From Actinomyces sp. S6-Spd3 (GTDB taxonomy: Bacteria; Actinomycetota; Actinomycetes; Actinomycetales; Actinomycetaceae): a stretch of 64,000 nucleotides of DNA. Location of the stretch: assembly GCF_000758755.1 (NCBI RefSeq), contig NZ_JRMV01000196.1, positions 1-64,000 of the forward strand, read 5' to 3'. The notes beneath the pieces were generated by a model. The model saw only the letters and a program-made list of their open reading frames with translations, had not been told where the DNA came from and ran no database searches. The position numbers were made by a program, and so were the translations under genes. Shown here in pieces: positions 54,387 through 63,699 of this stretch; positions within the stretch are counted from its first letter, which is position 1, and every line of letters starts with the position of its first letter.

Positions 54387-54425
54387 AAAAAGGCCTGCGC
54401 GCAGGAAGGACACCCACGCGCAGGC
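54387..54425 (-). terminator. Terminator after DUF456 gene
   Basis: Arms 54393-54401 and 54417-54425 are a perfect 9-bp match; on the minus strand CTTTTTATT follows. It lies 21 nt past the stop. Confidence 0.88.
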
Positions 54426-54445
54426 ACAAGATCAGTGGCGATATT

Positions 54446-54958
54446 TCACTTGGCTCCGACGATGACAATGGCGAGCCACGCCGTTGCAGAAGAGAGCGCT
54501 GCGAAGAGTTCGATGGCAACAGACCACCCGAACGCTTTCAGAACTTGGAGTGTCGAGGCCGTCGCTGTCTGTTTGTCCGTGGCACGAAGGTATTCAGCAA
54601 TGTAGGTAGCCGCGACCATTCCGATGAGCAATCCGAAGGGGAAAGCCGCCACAAGTCCCGTCAGCGCAGAGAGGAACCATCCCACGAGGCCACCGAAACC
54701 ACCCCAGACCAGTGTCGATTTGGGGATTCCTGCTTTAGCGATCTGCCGCGCGGGAATCACATATTTAAGAATCGCAGCAATTCCCAGAAGGACCGCAGCG
54801 ATCGCGAAAACAGTCCAGGCGATTCCCGTTCCCGTCATCCACGCCCAGACAAAGATTGCTCCACCAATGAAAGGCGAAGATGGCCAAACTTGAACGACTG
54901 CACCGATGATGCCGACGAGAATGACCAAGCCGATGATGATTAGACCAATTGAGCTCAT
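54446..54958 (-). CDS. DUF456-family membrane protein
   Basis: 170 residues with 4-5 hydrophobic segments (IGLIIIGLVILVGIIGAVVQV, FVWAWMTGTGIAWTVFAIAAVLLG, then GGFGGLVGWFLSALTGL) in the DUF456 pattern of Gly-rich paired helices. The function of this family is unknown. I start at the ATG at 54958 (MSSIGLIIIG); the ORF opens 64 codons earlier, but that part overlaps the divergent gene at 55115 and is not membrane-like. TATGAT lies exactly 6 nt before the ATG, with no ribosome site, so translation is probably leaderless. Confidence 0.85.
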   Translation of the reverse strand: MSSIGLIIIGLVILVGIIGAVVQVWPSSPFIGGAIFVWAWMTGTGIAWTVFAIAAVLLGIAAILKYVIPARQIAKAGIPKSTLVWGGFGGLVGWFLSALTGLVAAFPFGLLIGMVAATYIAEYLRATDKQTATASTLQVLKAFGWSVAIELFAALSSATAWLAIVIVGAK

Positions 54959-54982
54959 GAGCGGATCATAGCATTCTTGAAT

Positions 54983-54996
54983 CTGAAATTTTTCAG
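54983..54996. promoter_or_regulatory. Quasi-palindrome between divergent genes
   Basis: CTGAAA and TTTCAG flank a TT centre, about 25 nt upstream of the DUF456 start and inside its promoter. It could bind a regulator of DUF456. Confidence 0.3.
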
Positions 54997-55114
54997 TGAG
55001 TAATTGACTGACGCTACTCAGTCCTGATTTCGGCCTTATTCGGCTTTGATTTGCACCCACAATAAAAGACACAATAAGGTGCCAAAGCGCATCCCTGCAG
55101 CAAAGGAGTGAACG

Positions 55115-55720
55115 ATGGGTTTCATTAAACACCGAGATCCCAATAAACATCCCGGTTTTCTTACAACGTCGGTCGCTCGCTATTCAGCGATGTACCCGGT
55201 CAATGAATCGCCCGAGCACGCTGTGGGACGCTGCCTTGATTTTTGGAATCGCTTTGGCGCGCGTGGGGAAACTCCCGGATACAGGGAGGAACTTGCCCTT
55301 CACGGGTGGACGGGCACCGAGATCATTATCGGCTCGGACCTCAAAGAGTTGCTATGGTCGGGAATTTCTGATGATTGGGTGAACTTTGCGCCGCGTTTAT
55401 TCCCGCAAAAGCTCAAGCGTTCGATGCTCGGGAGGAACCGGGTGCTGGTTGCCGCGCGCCGCGCGTCCGCAGAAGGAGAGTTCTTTACTGAGCTTTACTG
55501 CACTCCAAGCGACATCATCGCGAATAACGACTCGATTCTGAACGATGTTTTATACGAGACACTGCACCAGTTCGAAGAGGAATACCGAAACACTGGTCTC
55601 TTGCGCGGGGGTGCAACGTATTTCTACGCCGCCGACCTGCCGAAAGACCACTTCTTAGAGACGCAAAACATCTACTGCATCCGCAGAGACGTCAAGCGCC
55701 GCCGCAAAGGCAAGATTTAA
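55115..55720 (+). CDS. Hypothetical protein
   Basis: Not recognised. 201 residues, soluble, no signal peptide or membrane segment, mixed alpha/beta composition with several Trp/Tyr/Phe (ALHGWTGTEIII, LLWSGISDDWVNF, TYFYAADLPKDHF) and a strongly basic C-terminus (RRDVKRRRKGKI). The basic tail might contact nucleic acid. A very good AAAGGAG site precedes the ATG at 55115, supporting a real gene. It is monocistronic, diverges from the DUF456 gene and converges on rlmB with a shared terminator. Confidence 0.75.
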   Translation: MGFIKHRDPNKHPGFLTTSVARYSAMYPVNESPEHAVGRCLDFWNRFGARGETPGYREELALHGWTGTEIIIGSDLKELLWSGISDDWVNFAPRLFPQKLKRSMLGRNRVLVAARRASAEGEFFTELYCTPSDIIANNDSILNDVLYETLHQFEEEYRNTGLLRGGATYFYAADLPKDHFLETQNIYCIRRDVKRRRKGKI

Positions 55721-55723
55721 GGA

Positions 55724-55751
55724 AATGCCCCCTGCGCAGGCAGGGGGCATT
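55724..55751. terminator. Bidirectional terminator
   Basis: A perfect 12-bp stem (55724-55735 with 55740-55751) and a GCAG loop lie between the convergent 55115 gene and rlmB. Flanking T-rich bases are short on both strands. Confidence 0.8.
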
Positions 55752-55774
55752 ATTCGCATTGAGCGCTACTCTCG

Positions 55775-56761
55775 CTACTTTTCTGCGCGTGCGCGACGAA
55801 GCGAATCAACCTCGTAGAGGGCAATTCCCGTGGCAACTGCCGCGTTGAGCGATTCCACCGCCGAGGCGATCGGGATCGACACGATCTGATCGCAGGTCTG
55901 ACGAACCAAACGAGACAGGCCACTTCCTTCGGCGCCGGTGACGACGACCAGCGGCCCATCGGCAAGCTTGAGATCGCGCAATTCGGTGTCGCCGCCCCCA
56001 TCGAGGCCGACAACGAAGAAACCGGCCTTCTTGCAGTCTTCGAGCGCTCGCACAAGGTTTGTCGCACGCGCAACAGGCACGCGTGCCGCCGCTCCTGCCG
56101 AGACCTTCCATGCAGTGGTGTTCACGCCTGCACTGCGGCGCTCGGGGATAATCACACCGTCCGCGCCAAAAGCACCAGAACTACGCAAGACAGCACCCAG
56201 GTTATGCGGGTCAGTGACCTGATCTAGGGCTACCAAGAGCGGGATATCCAGCTGCTGCAAAGAGTCCGCAATAAGATCCTCGACGTCGCGGTATTCGTAT
56301 CCGCGCACTTCAATGGCGACGCCCTGGTGGACCGCACCGTCAGTTGCGACGTCGAGATCGCGGCGCGTGACCTCGTAGACCGGCGCTCCCATTCCCGAGG
56401 CCAGGCGGACAACTTCTTCAACGCGGTCGTCCTTCACGTTGTCAAGGACAAAGACACGTTCGATGGGCACTCCCGCGCGCGCGGCCTCGGCAACGGGATT
56501 GCGGCCGGCGATCAGCTCGTGGCCCTCGGCGATCTTGATCGAGGACTTGGCTCGAGCACGCGCGATGGCGGCCTCCTGGGCCTCGCGGGCTTCGCGGGCC
56601 TTCTTGCGCTTAAAAGCGGGATGGTAGGTGCGGTCCTCGGCCTTGGGCGTCGGGCCTTTACCTTCGAGGCGACGGCGCGAGTGACCGCCAGTGCCGACCT
56701 TTGGGCCTTTCTTCGAGCCCGGTTTTCTTACGGCACCGCGACGTCCATCATTTCCAGCCAT
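55775..56761 (-). CDS. rlmB: 23S rRNA 2'-O-methyltransferase, TrmH/RlmB group
   Basis: SpoU/TrmH-type knotted methyltransferase, probably for a 23S rRNA guanosine. 328 residues: a basic disordered start (RRGAVRKPGSKKGPKVG), the substrate-binding domain opening ELIAGRNPVAEAARAGVPIERVFV, then the three SPOUT motifs LLVALDQVTDPHNLGAVLRSS, VVTGAEGSGLSR and VSIPIASAVESLNAAVA. The ATG at 56761 has AAGGAGA. It follows cysS by 125 nt on the same strand, the usual cysS-rlmB pairing of actinobacteria. The exact methylated base is inferred from the family. Confidence 0.94.
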   Translation of the reverse strand: MAGNDGRRGAVRKPGSKKGPKVGTGGHSRRRLEGKGPTPKAEDRTYHPAFKRKKAREAREAQEAAIARARAKSSIKIAEGHELIAGRNPVAEAARAGVPIERVFVLDNVKDDRVEEVVRLASGMGAPVYEVTRRDLDVATDGAVHQGVAIEVRGYEYRDVEDLIADSLQQLDIPLLVALDQVTDPHNLGAVLRSSGAFGADGVIIPERRSAGVNTTAWKVSAGAAARVPVARATNLVRALEDCKKAGFFVVGLDGGGDTELRDLKLADGPLVVVTGAEGSGLSRLVRQTCDQIVSIPIASAVESLNAAVATGIALYEVDSLRRARAEK

Positions 56762-56886
56762 CGTGTCTCCTTGTTTCGTCGTGAACTGACACAAGCATAC
56801 GGTCTTGGGACACATCGGGGTGGCGAGGGCGCGCGTGGGCTAATTTACACTCCACGCGGATCCCTCCTGCCTTTGATGTGCGCGGA

Positions 56887-58350
56887 CTACCCGATGCTCC
56901 AGGTTGCTCCGTCTTTTCCGTCGGCGACCTGGACTCCCGCTTCTGCGAGGCGATCACGAATCTGGTCAGCTGTTGCCCAATCCTTGTCGGCGCGCGCCTG
57001 GGCACGCTGCTCGAGGAGAGCGCCAACCAGCACGTCAAGTGCGTGCTTTTGTGGGTCATCCCCGGTATTTCCCGAGGCCGACGCACCCGTACCTGCATTT
57101 GCCCACTGCGGCGAGGCCGGGTCCAAACCGAGCACATCAAGCATGGAACGGACCAGGATTTGCTGGCGTTTAATGGCCTGAGAATCACCGTCAGCCAAGG
57201 CAATATTGCCCAGCTTGAGTTGTTCGTGGATTGCGGCAAGCGCGCCGGCAACATTGAGGTCGTCGTTCATTGCCTGAGTGAATGCTTCGGGGAGTTCTTC
57301 GGGACTCAAGAACAGTTCCTCCGGGCTTGCTTCACCTACGGCCTCAATCGAGCGAGTGACAAAAGTGGAGAACTTTTCCCATGCTGCGTTCGCATCCGGG
57401 AGAGTGTCCGGCCCCCACTCGATGGCACTGCGGTAGTGCACGGTCGAGAGAGCCCAACGCACCGCAGCTGCTGGGAAATCCTCCGTGAGGGTGTCGATCG
57501 AGAGCACATTTCCCAAGGACTTCGACATTTTTTCGCCCTTGGTGGTCACCCATGCGTTGTGGACCCACAGGCGCGCGAAGTCCCAGCCGGCTCCGTGAGA
57601 CTGAGCCTGCTCATTTTCGTGGTGAGGGAAGCGCAGATCGATTCCTCCGCCGTGGATATCAAAAGCCTCACCCAAGTAGCGGTACGACATTGCCGAGCAC
57701 TCGAGGTGCCAGCCCGGGCGCCCCTTCCCCCAAGGAGAATCCCACGAGGCCGTGGCTGGTTCTTCGGGCTTTGCGGCCTTCCAGAGCGCGAAGTCGCGCG
57801 GATCCTTCTTCCCCGCCTCGGTTGCCGAATCAATCTGCGATTCGTCTTCCGTCGTTCGCATATCTTCCAGTCGCTGGTGAGTGAGGGAACCGTAATCTTC
57901 CTGAGAACTCACGCTGAAGTACACGTTTCCCGCGCCATCGCTGTATGCGTGGCCGCGGTCAATGAGCCGCTGCACGAGTGCGATTTGTTCGGGAATATGA
58001 CCCGTTGCGCGAGGCTCATAGGTAGGTTCCAGAACGCCAAGCTTCTGGTATGCGGCGGTGAACTCGCGTTCGAAGCGCTGAGCCCACGCCCACCACGGAA
58101 CCCCGGCCTGAGCAGACTTATTCAGGATTTTGTCGTCGATATCAGTGACATTGCGAATGTAGGTCACTTCCAGACCTGCGCGCTTGAGCCAGCGGATCAG
58201 TGAATCGAAAGCAACCGCCGAGCGCAAATGGCCGACGTGGGGGGACCCCTGAACAGTCGCACCACACAGGTAGATTCCCACGTGTCCGGGAATCACCGGT
58301 TCCAGCGGCTGGAGGCGTGCAGTTTTCGAATCGTACAGATGAAGGCTCAT
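56887..58350 (-). CDS. cysS: Cysteinyl-tRNA synthetase
   Basis: Class I aminoacyl-tRNA synthetase for cysteine. 487 residues. The HIGH-type motif reads PHVGH within YLCGATVQGSPHVGHLRS; the Cys ahead of it is a zinc ligand that gives amino-acid selectivity. ECSAMSYRYLGEAFDIHGGG and KMSKSLGN are intact. It is cysS and not mshC by its length and full anticodon-binding C-terminus. TACCAT lies exactly 6 nt before the ATG, with no strong ribosome site, so it is probably leaderless; no T-box leader is possible there. Confidence 0.97.
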   Translation of the reverse strand: MSLHLYDSKTARLQPLEPVIPGHVGIYLCGATVQGSPHVGHLRSAVAFDSLIRWLKRAGLEVTYIRNVTDIDDKILNKSAQAGVPWWAWAQRFEREFTAAYQKLGVLEPTYEPRATGHIPEQIALVQRLIDRGHAYSDGAGNVYFSVSSQEDYGSLTHQRLEDMRTTEDESQIDSATEAGKKDPRDFALWKAAKPEEPATASWDSPWGKGRPGWHLECSAMSYRYLGEAFDIHGGGIDLRFPHHENEQAQSHGAGWDFARLWVHNAWVTTKGEKMSKSLGNVLSIDTLTEDFPAAAVRWALSTVHYRSAIEWGPDTLPDANAAWEKFSTFVTRSIEAVGEASPEELFLSPEELPEAFTQAMNDDLNVAGALAAIHEQLKLGNIALADGDSQAIKRQQILVRSMLDVLGLDPASPQWANAGTGASASGNTGDDPQKHALDVLVGALLEQRAQARADKDWATADQIRDRLAEAGVQVADGKDGATWSIG

Positions 58351-58423
58351 GCTCTCATGGTAAACGGTGCCACCTGCATCTGGAGACCAGTTCAGTTCCC
58401 GGGACCGTGTAAACGCAGAGAAA

Positions 58424-59875
58424 TTACCTTCCTGGCTGCACCCGCGTGCGGATCAGTTCCTTGAGAGCATCAACATCGCGAGGCAATGCAACGACCTTCT
58501 GTTCGTGCCCCTCGATATCCGCAAAACGCAGCGGGACCGGAGGAACAAAGCCCACGGCCTCGGCAATCGTTTCTTCAAACTTCACGGGAAGCGCGGTCTC
58601 CATCACGACGACGGGGCCCTCCAGCTGCCCAGCGACCTGGCGGGCAACCTGCACGCCGTCAGCAGTGTGGGGATCGAGGAGGTAGTGCGATTCCTCCCAG
58701 GTGCGGCGGATTTGGGCCAGTCGATCACTATGCGTTGACGAGGCCGCGCAGAAGCCAAAGCGCTCGCGAAGTCCTGCGAATTCTTCGGTTTGCGAGAGAT
58801 CAAAGTATCCCTTGGCCGCGACCTGGGTGAAGAGCTCACGCGTGCGCGTGGCATCTCGGCCCACGAGATCGAAGATGAATCGTTCAAAATTCGAGGCCTT
58901 TGAAATATCCATCGAGGGTGATGAGGTTGCCAGCGTATCTTCACTTCCGCGGACTCGGTACACGCCAGTCCTGAAGAACTCTTCAAGGACATTATTTTCA
59001 TTGGTCGCAACCACCAAAGCACCCAAGGGAAGTCCCATTTGGCGGGCAATATGCGCAGCGCAGATATTGCCGAAGTTGCCGGAGGGAACACACACGTTCA
59101 CTCGCGCGTCTCCACCAAGGCGCTCACTCAGGCGCAACCATGTCGCGATGTAGTAGACAACTTGGGCCAACAGGCGCGCCCAGTTGATGGAGTTGACGGC
59201 ACCGACGTGCCACTGCTGCTTGAATTGCGCGTCGATGTTAACGGCTTTGACGAGGTCTTGACAGTCATCGAAAACGCCGTCAACAGCCACGTTAACGATG
59301 TTCTCATCGAGGAGAGAGAACATTTGTGCGCGTTGGAAAGGCGTCATACGACCGGCGGGCGTCAACATGACAACGCTCAGGCCCTTGCGCCCACGGAGGG
59401 CGTACTCGGCGGCGCTTCCCGTATCACCCGAGGTGGCACCGACGATGGTGAGCCAATCTCCGCGGCGCTCAAGTTCATACTCGAAAAGCTCGCCGAGCAG
59501 CTGCATGGCCATGTCCTTGAATGCGGCTGTGGGGCCGTTGGACAGGTGTGCGAGCCAGAGGTTTTCTTCCTTGCTCAGGCAAGTCACGGGGACAATCTCA
59601 GGGTCGGAAAAGACCGGAGTGCGGTAGGCGCGAGCGCAGATGGCTTCAATATCTGGACGGGGAATATCGTCGATAAACAGCTCAAGAACTCGCGCTGCAA
59701 GGGCCGCATAACCGCGTTCCTTAAGTACGCTCGCCCATTCACTCAGCTGATCGTTGCTGAGCGAGGGGTAGCTTTCGGGCAGGTACAGGCCACCATCAGG
59801 CGCGAGTCCTGCGAGCAGAATGTCGCAGAAGGACGCGGAAGTGGCCTGGGTGTCTCTGGTCGAAATGTAACGCAC
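58424..59875 (-). CDS. thrC: Threonine synthase
   Basis: PLP enzyme converting O-phosphohomoserine to threonine. 483 residues of the long (yeast/E. coli-type) form, starting MRYISTRDTQ. The PLP Lys lies in NGPTAAFKDMAMQLL, and the phosphate-binding loop is VGATSGDTGSAAEY. SGNFGNICAAHIA further on fits the family. The start is GTG at 59875, with TAGGGT exactly 6 nt upstream, so it is probably leaderless. It diverges from ispF and is 73 nt upstream of cysS on the same strand. Confidence 0.97.
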   Translation of the reverse strand: MRYISTRDTQATSASFCDILLAGLAPDGGLYLPESYPSLSNDQLSEWASVLKERGYAALAARVLELFIDDIPRPDIEAICARAYRTPVFSDPEIVPVTCLSKEENLWLAHLSNGPTAAFKDMAMQLLGELFEYELERRGDWLTIVGATSGDTGSAAEYALRGRKGLSVVMLTPAGRMTPFQRAQMFSLLDENIVNVAVDGVFDDCQDLVKAVNIDAQFKQQWHVGAVNSINWARLLAQVVYYIATWLRLSERLGGDARVNVCVPSGNFGNICAAHIARQMGLPLGALVVATNENNVLEEFFRTGVYRVRGSEDTLATSSPSMDISKASNFERFIFDLVGRDATRTRELFTQVAAKGYFDLSQTEEFAGLRERFGFCAASSTHSDRLAQIRRTWEESHYLLDPHTADGVQVARQVAGQLEGPVVVMETALPVKFEETIAEAVGFVPPVPLRFADIEGHEQKVVALPRDVDALKELIRTRVQPGR

Positions 59876-59981
59876 GGTCTCACCCTACCGTGAGCGCAGG
59901 CAGGCGGCGGGGTGAATCGATTCATCTGAGACGCTTTGCCTGAGATGGGAAAAACTGTACGCAAATGCCGGCGAGGGCATT

Positions 59982-59987
59982 TAGGCT
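59982..59987 (+). promoter_or_regulatory. -10 element of leaderless ispF
   Basis: TAGGCT ends 6 nt before the ispF ATG. The same spacing is seen at thrC (59882-59887), cysS (58357-58362), DUF456 (54965-54970) and the nitrobindin-like gene (51287-51292), all on the minus strand. -35 boxes are not evident. Confidence 0.5.
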
Positions 59988-59993
59988 ACTGGC

Positions 59994-60497
59994 ATGAGTG
60001 AAATGCCTTCCCCTTTTCGTGTCGGACACGCAATCGATGTCCACGCCTTCGCTTCATCCGTTTCGCCCCATGACGGGAAAACGCTGATGCTTGCCTGCCT
60101 GGAATGGCCGGGGGAAACCCCGCTTGAAGGACACTCTGATGGGGATGCCGCTGCCCACGCGACCTGCGATGCGCTTCTCGCCGCAGCCGGCCTCGGAGAT
60201 CTGGGGACAAACTTTGGAACCGACCGCCCCGAGTGGTCAGGTGCCTCTGGGCAAGCGTTCCTCACGGAAGTACGACGCATGCTTTCCGACGCCGGATGGG
60301 CGATTGGAAACGTGACCGTCCAAGTAATCGCAAAACGACCCCGAATGATGAAGCGACTACCCGAAGCCTCAGAAAAGATGAGCCAGATTCTGGGAGCTCC
60401 CGTCTCTGTCTCAGCTACAACAACTGACGGCCTCGGTTTCACCGGAAGGGGGGAAGGAATCGCAGCAAGCGCAACAGCACTGATTTTCCGCGCGTAA
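59994..60497 (+). CDS. ispF: 2-C-methyl-D-erythritol 2,4-cyclodiphosphate synthase
   Basis: Fifth enzyme of the MEP isoprenoid pathway; forms the cyclic diphosphate and releases CMP. 167 residues, trimeric family length. The metal-binding DVHAF and [11 protein letters not shown] motifs and the C-terminal [15 protein letters not shown] block are intact. It converges with the transporter gene, with 8 nt between ends. ispD lies ~1.5 kb away on the other strand, so the usual ispD-ispF order is broken. It has no ribosome site and a likely leaderless start. Confidence 0.96.
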   Translation: MSEMPSPFRVGHAIDVHAFASSVSPHDGKTLMLACLEWPGETPLEGHSDGDAAAHATCDALLAAAGLGDLGTNFGTDRPEWSGASGQAFLTEVRRMLSDAGWAIGNVTVQVIAKRPRMMKRLPEASEKMSQILGAPVSVSATTTDGLGFTGRGEGIAASATALIFRA

Positions 60498-60505
60498 GGG
60501 CTAGG

Positions 60506-61888
60506 CTACTGCAAGCTATCGAGCCGCGCCTTCGCCGGGTGAACGAAGAGCGTCAAGATCAAGCCCAGAGCCAAGATCAAAATGATGCCCAGAATTCCCC
60601 AGTAGGTGTAGTCGTGGCCAGCCGGCGTCCACCTGCGACCAAGGTTCAAGAACACCGCGTACATCGCGGGGGCCAAGAAGGACACTGCTCGTCCTGTCGT
60701 CGCGTAGAGTCCGAAGACCTCGCCTTCACGGCCTTCGGGAATCATGCGTCCCAGGAAAGACCGAGATGCAGATTGAGTCGGCCCGACGAAAACGCACAGC
60801 ACCAAACCAAAAGTCCAGAAAATAATCTTTCCACCGTTGTGGAGGAAGAAAACGCTCATTCCCGCGACCACCATGCAGCTCAGTGACAGCACAATGAGCT
60901 GCTTCGGGCCAATGACGTCATCCAAGGTGCCCATCGCAATTGTGGCAATTCCTGCAACGATATTTGCAGCGATCGCAAAGATAATCACTTCACCCGAGGT
61001 GAAGCCGAAAGCAGTACCCGCCAAGATCGCGCCGAAGGTGAAAACACCAGCGAGCCCGTCACGGAAGACCGCTGAAGCGATCAGGAAGAACAGGGTGTGC
61101 GGAGTGTCCTTAGCCAGGGACTTCACCGTGCTTCCCAGCTTGCGGTAGGAATCCCACAGGGTCTCGTGCTCGCCGTGCTTTTCGTCAATGTGCTTGGGCT
61201 TAACCGGGTGGAGCATCAACGGCAGAGAGGACAGCAGCATCCACAGCGCGGCAATGACCATCGAGACTCGAATATTCAGCCCATTCTCATGGGTGATTCC
61301 GAACCAACCGACCTCGGGGTTAATCAATCCAACGAACAGAATAAGGAGCAGAACAATTCCACCGACGTAACCCGAACCCCATCCAAGGCCAGAAATACGA
61401 CCCATATTGTCCTTCGTTGACAGGTGGTTCAACATCGCGTTGTAGTTCACCGAGGCGAATTCGAAGAAAATATTTCCCACACCGAGCAGACTGATACCTA
61501 AGAGCAATCCCCCACGCGGTCCCAAGGGGCCCTGCGGCGCAACGAAGAACATCAGCGCCAGGCAGATCACCACAAGAACCGTGAAGACTGAAAGCGCGAC
61601 GCCACCTTTTCCACGGCGGTCTGCCCTCTGTCCGGTAATCGGGGCCAGGAGTGCGATGACGATTCCCGCAGCGAAAAGACCCCACGAGAGGTAATCACTG
61701 GCAGTTCCCTTGTCGGTGAATGTGCCATCGTGTGTCAGGTACACCGAAAAGACGAAAGTCGTTGCAACTGCGTTGAACGCTGCCGATCCCCAGTCCCACA
61801 TTGCCCACTCAATGACGGGCTTCGTCAGGATCGATGATTTCTTCTTCGACGAAGTATTCATCGACTGGGGGGTCGCCGTTTCACTCAT
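60506..61888 (-). CDS. MFS transporter, UMF1 (Atg22-like) type
   Basis: 460 residues with about 12 membrane segments. The first helices (VIEWAMWDWGSAAFNAVATTFVFSVYL) match the UMF1 family, related to Atg22 amino-acid exporters. The MFS loop GQRADRRGKGG follows helix 2-3. The substrate is not predictable; efflux is the family norm. I start at the ATG at 61888, with AAGGAG 5 nt upstream, not the GTG at 61894. A TAGGTT -10-like box lies upstream. It sits between ispD and ispF. Confidence 0.9.
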   Translation of the reverse strand: MSETATPQSMNTSSKKKSSILTKPVIEWAMWDWGSAAFNAVATTFVFSVYLTHDGTFTDKGTASDYLSWGLFAAGIVIALLAPITGQRADRRGKGGVALSVFTVLVVICLALMFFVAPQGPLGPRGGLLLGISLLGVGNIFFEFASVNYNAMLNHLSTKDNMGRISGLGWGSGYVGGIVLLLILFVGLINPEVGWFGITHENGLNIRVSMVIAALWMLLSSLPLMLHPVKPKHIDEKHGEHETLWDSYRKLGSTVKSLAKDTPHTLFFLIASAVFRDGLAGVFTFGAILAGTAFGFTSGEVIIFAIAANIVAGIATIAMGTLDDVIGPKQLIVLSLSCMVVAGMSVFFLHNGGKIIFWTFGLVLCVFVGPTQSASRSFLGRMIPEGREGEVFGLYATTGRAVSFLAPAMYAVFLNLGRRWTPAGHDYTYWGILGIILILALGLILTLFVHPAKARLDSLQ

Positions 61889-61977
61889 ACTCACTCCTTA
61901 TGCGCCTACGACCTTAGGCCTACATGTGAACCTAGCACGGCACAGTTCAGAAAAAGAAAAAATAGATGTGATGGTCG

Positions 61978-62808
61978 TCAAGCTTGAGCGCCCTCAGCCA
62001 AGATCGCGCGAGCAAAAACCAGATCAATTGGGGTCGTGATCTTAAGCGCGCGCCCCTCCCCCTGGACGATCCGAACGGGAATCCCCGCGCTCTGAGCTAA
62101 CCCGGCATCGTCAGTAAGCGCTGTTTCCTCACTGTTTCCCGTGGACGCGGCCTTCCTGTGCAGTTCCCGAATCACCGACCACGGGAATCCCTGAGGAGTT
62201 TGGACCGCAACCAATCCACTGCGATCAACGGTCGCATCGACATAGCGCGCACTTGAGGGCTCCCCAGCCGGGGCCTCGTCAATCAGGCGGAAACTCTTCA
62301 AGGTATCGGCAACTGGAAGCCCGGGAATTACAGCCTTCTCACCGGATTGGAGCGCCTCGATGACTCGCTGAACCAGCTGCGCGGACACTAGGGGGCGCGC
62401 AGCATCGTGAATCAGCACCGGTGTATCCTCCCCCACTGCCGAGGCCGTGGTTTCCGGTACAGAAAGAGCACCCTTTCGGGCAGCGTCCTCTTCCCCCAAG
62501 ATTTCTGCAAGTGCATCCAAACCTGCCGCAACAGAAGCTTGACGCGATAGAGGAGAACCTGGGACAACGCGCGAAATTGCACGTAATTCCGGCGAGGAAA
62601 GCGCCTCGTTGAATTCGTCAAGGTGATCGGGAGGTGCGGTGATGATCGAAAAATCAACGCCACCCACGTGGAGATTACGCAGAGCACGCTCAACAAGAGA
62701 CATACCCTCAAGATCAACTAAGGCTTTAGGGCGATCCGAGCCCAGCCGAGTACCCGATCCTGCAGCAGTGATAACCGCAAAAACTCGATCGGAATGAGTC
62801 TGTGTCAC
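61978..62808 (-). CDS. ispD: 2-C-methyl-D-erythritol 4-phosphate cytidylyltransferase
   Basis: Third MEP-pathway enzyme; transfers CMP from CTP. 276 residues, slightly long. The CTP-binding start [20 protein letters not shown] holds the catalytic Arg and Lys, and [12 protein letters not shown] and the C-terminal [22 protein letters not shown] are standard. An insert of about 20 residues (near 95-125, [14 protein letters not shown]) lengthens it. The GTG start overlaps the carD stop by 4 nt (GTGA), so translation is coupled. Downstream is the transporter gene. Confidence 0.95.
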   Translation of the reverse strand: MTQTHSDRVFAVITAAGSGTRLGSDRPKALVDLEGMSLVERALRNLHVGGVDFSIITAPPDHLDEFNEALSSPELRAISRVVPGSPLSRQASVAAGLDALAEILGEEDAARKGALSVPETTASAVGEDTPVLIHDAARPLVSAQLVQRVIEALQSGEKAVIPGLPVADTLKSFRLIDEAPAGEPSSARYVDATVDRSGLVAVQTPQGFPWSVIRELHRKAASTGNSEETALTDDAGLAQSAGIPVRIVQGEGRALKITTPIDLVFARAILAEGAQA

Positions 62809-63344
62809 TCTTCCGAGTCGTCTTCCGGAAGGTCGTCCGCGATAGCAAGGGAGGAGTCATATCCCTCGGCAAGGACCTCATCGAGTCGAGCAGCCGCTGC
62901 GGACTTATCGATGCCGCGGGCAAGAGCAAGTTCTGAACTGAGGATCTGGCGCGCCTTCGTCAGCATGCGCTTCTCACCCGTTGAGAGCTTCTTCTGATCA
63001 TCGCGGCGAGTGAGATCACGAACAACCTCGGCGACCTTCACAATGTCACCGGTCGCAATTTTCTCTTGGTTCGCCTTGAAACGACGAGACCAGTTCGTCG
63101 GTTCCTCGATATAGGGAGCGCGAAGGACCGAGAGAACAGTTTCAAGCCCGTCTTCGTCGACAACGTCACGAACCCCAACAAGGTCAACGTTTTCAGCGGG
63201 AACTTGGATGGTGAGATCTCCTTGGCTTACGCGAAGAGTCAGGTAGGTCTTCTCTTCTCCGCGAATCATGCGGGTGGAGATTTCCTCGATCTTGGCGGCG
63301 CCGTGGTGAGGGTAAACAACGGTCTGACCGATCTCAAATGACAT
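62805..63344 (-). CDS. carD: CarD-family transcriptional regulator
   Basis: Binds RNA polymerase beta and stabilises open promoter complexes, notably at rRNA genes. 179 residues: the N-terminal Tudor-like RNAP-interaction domain ([20 protein letters not shown]) and the C-terminal helical DNA-binding domain with the conserved Trp in [13 protein letters not shown]. The acidic tail is a little longer than in mycobacteria. The ATG at 63344 has AGGAG. It is the first gene of a carD-ispD unit, the usual actinobacterial order. A TAGAAT -10-like box lies ~45 nt upstream. Confidence 0.96.
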   Translation of the reverse strand: MSFEIGQTVVYPHHGAAKIEEISTRMIRGEEKTYLTLRVSQGDLTIQVPAENVDLVGVRDVVDEDGLETVLSVLRAPYIEEPTNWSRRFKANQEKIATGDIVKVAEVVRDLTRRDDQKKLSTGEKRMLTKARQILSSELALARGIDKSAAAARLDEVLAEGYDSSLAIADDLPEDDSEE

Positions 63345-63699
63345 AGAAGAAACTCCTGCACTCCAGCTGAACTGCGGTTTATATTCTATCAGTTTGTGCC
63401 CTTTGTGTGCCCGGGACGAGAACTCGCTTTTTCCTGAGGATTCACAGAGCTTTGCAGCCTGAAGTCTTCACGCGGGAAGGTGGTAGTTTCCACTCCAGCC
63501 CTGCAGTTACCGAAACTTCAAAGTCGGACGCGCTCTTCGTTCCCGTTTCCCTCCGAGCACAAGTGGCCCCCGGGTCTCAACCTCAGTGCGGTCCCCGTAG
63601 ATCTTGGTTTCCTTGCCGCGCAACTCACCCCTGGGTCCACTTCCATCTACCGGAAGGAGAATCGATCCCTCCACGCACAAGTACACCCCTGCCCTTAGA
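63345..63699. other. Intergenic region upstream of carD
   Basis: 355 nt without a credible gene. The first ~50 nt hold the carD ribosome site and TAGAAT box. The rest is C/T-rich on the plus strand, with open frames that look like no protein, and no terminator was recognised for the DUF559 gene. Two related short stretches begin GCACAAGT (near 63560 and 63675). Confidence 0.4.

Noticed and set aside
58351-58423. T-box or riboswitch ahead of cysS
   Set aside because: The gap is only 73 nt and the -10 box lies 6 nt before the start codon, leaving no leader to fold.
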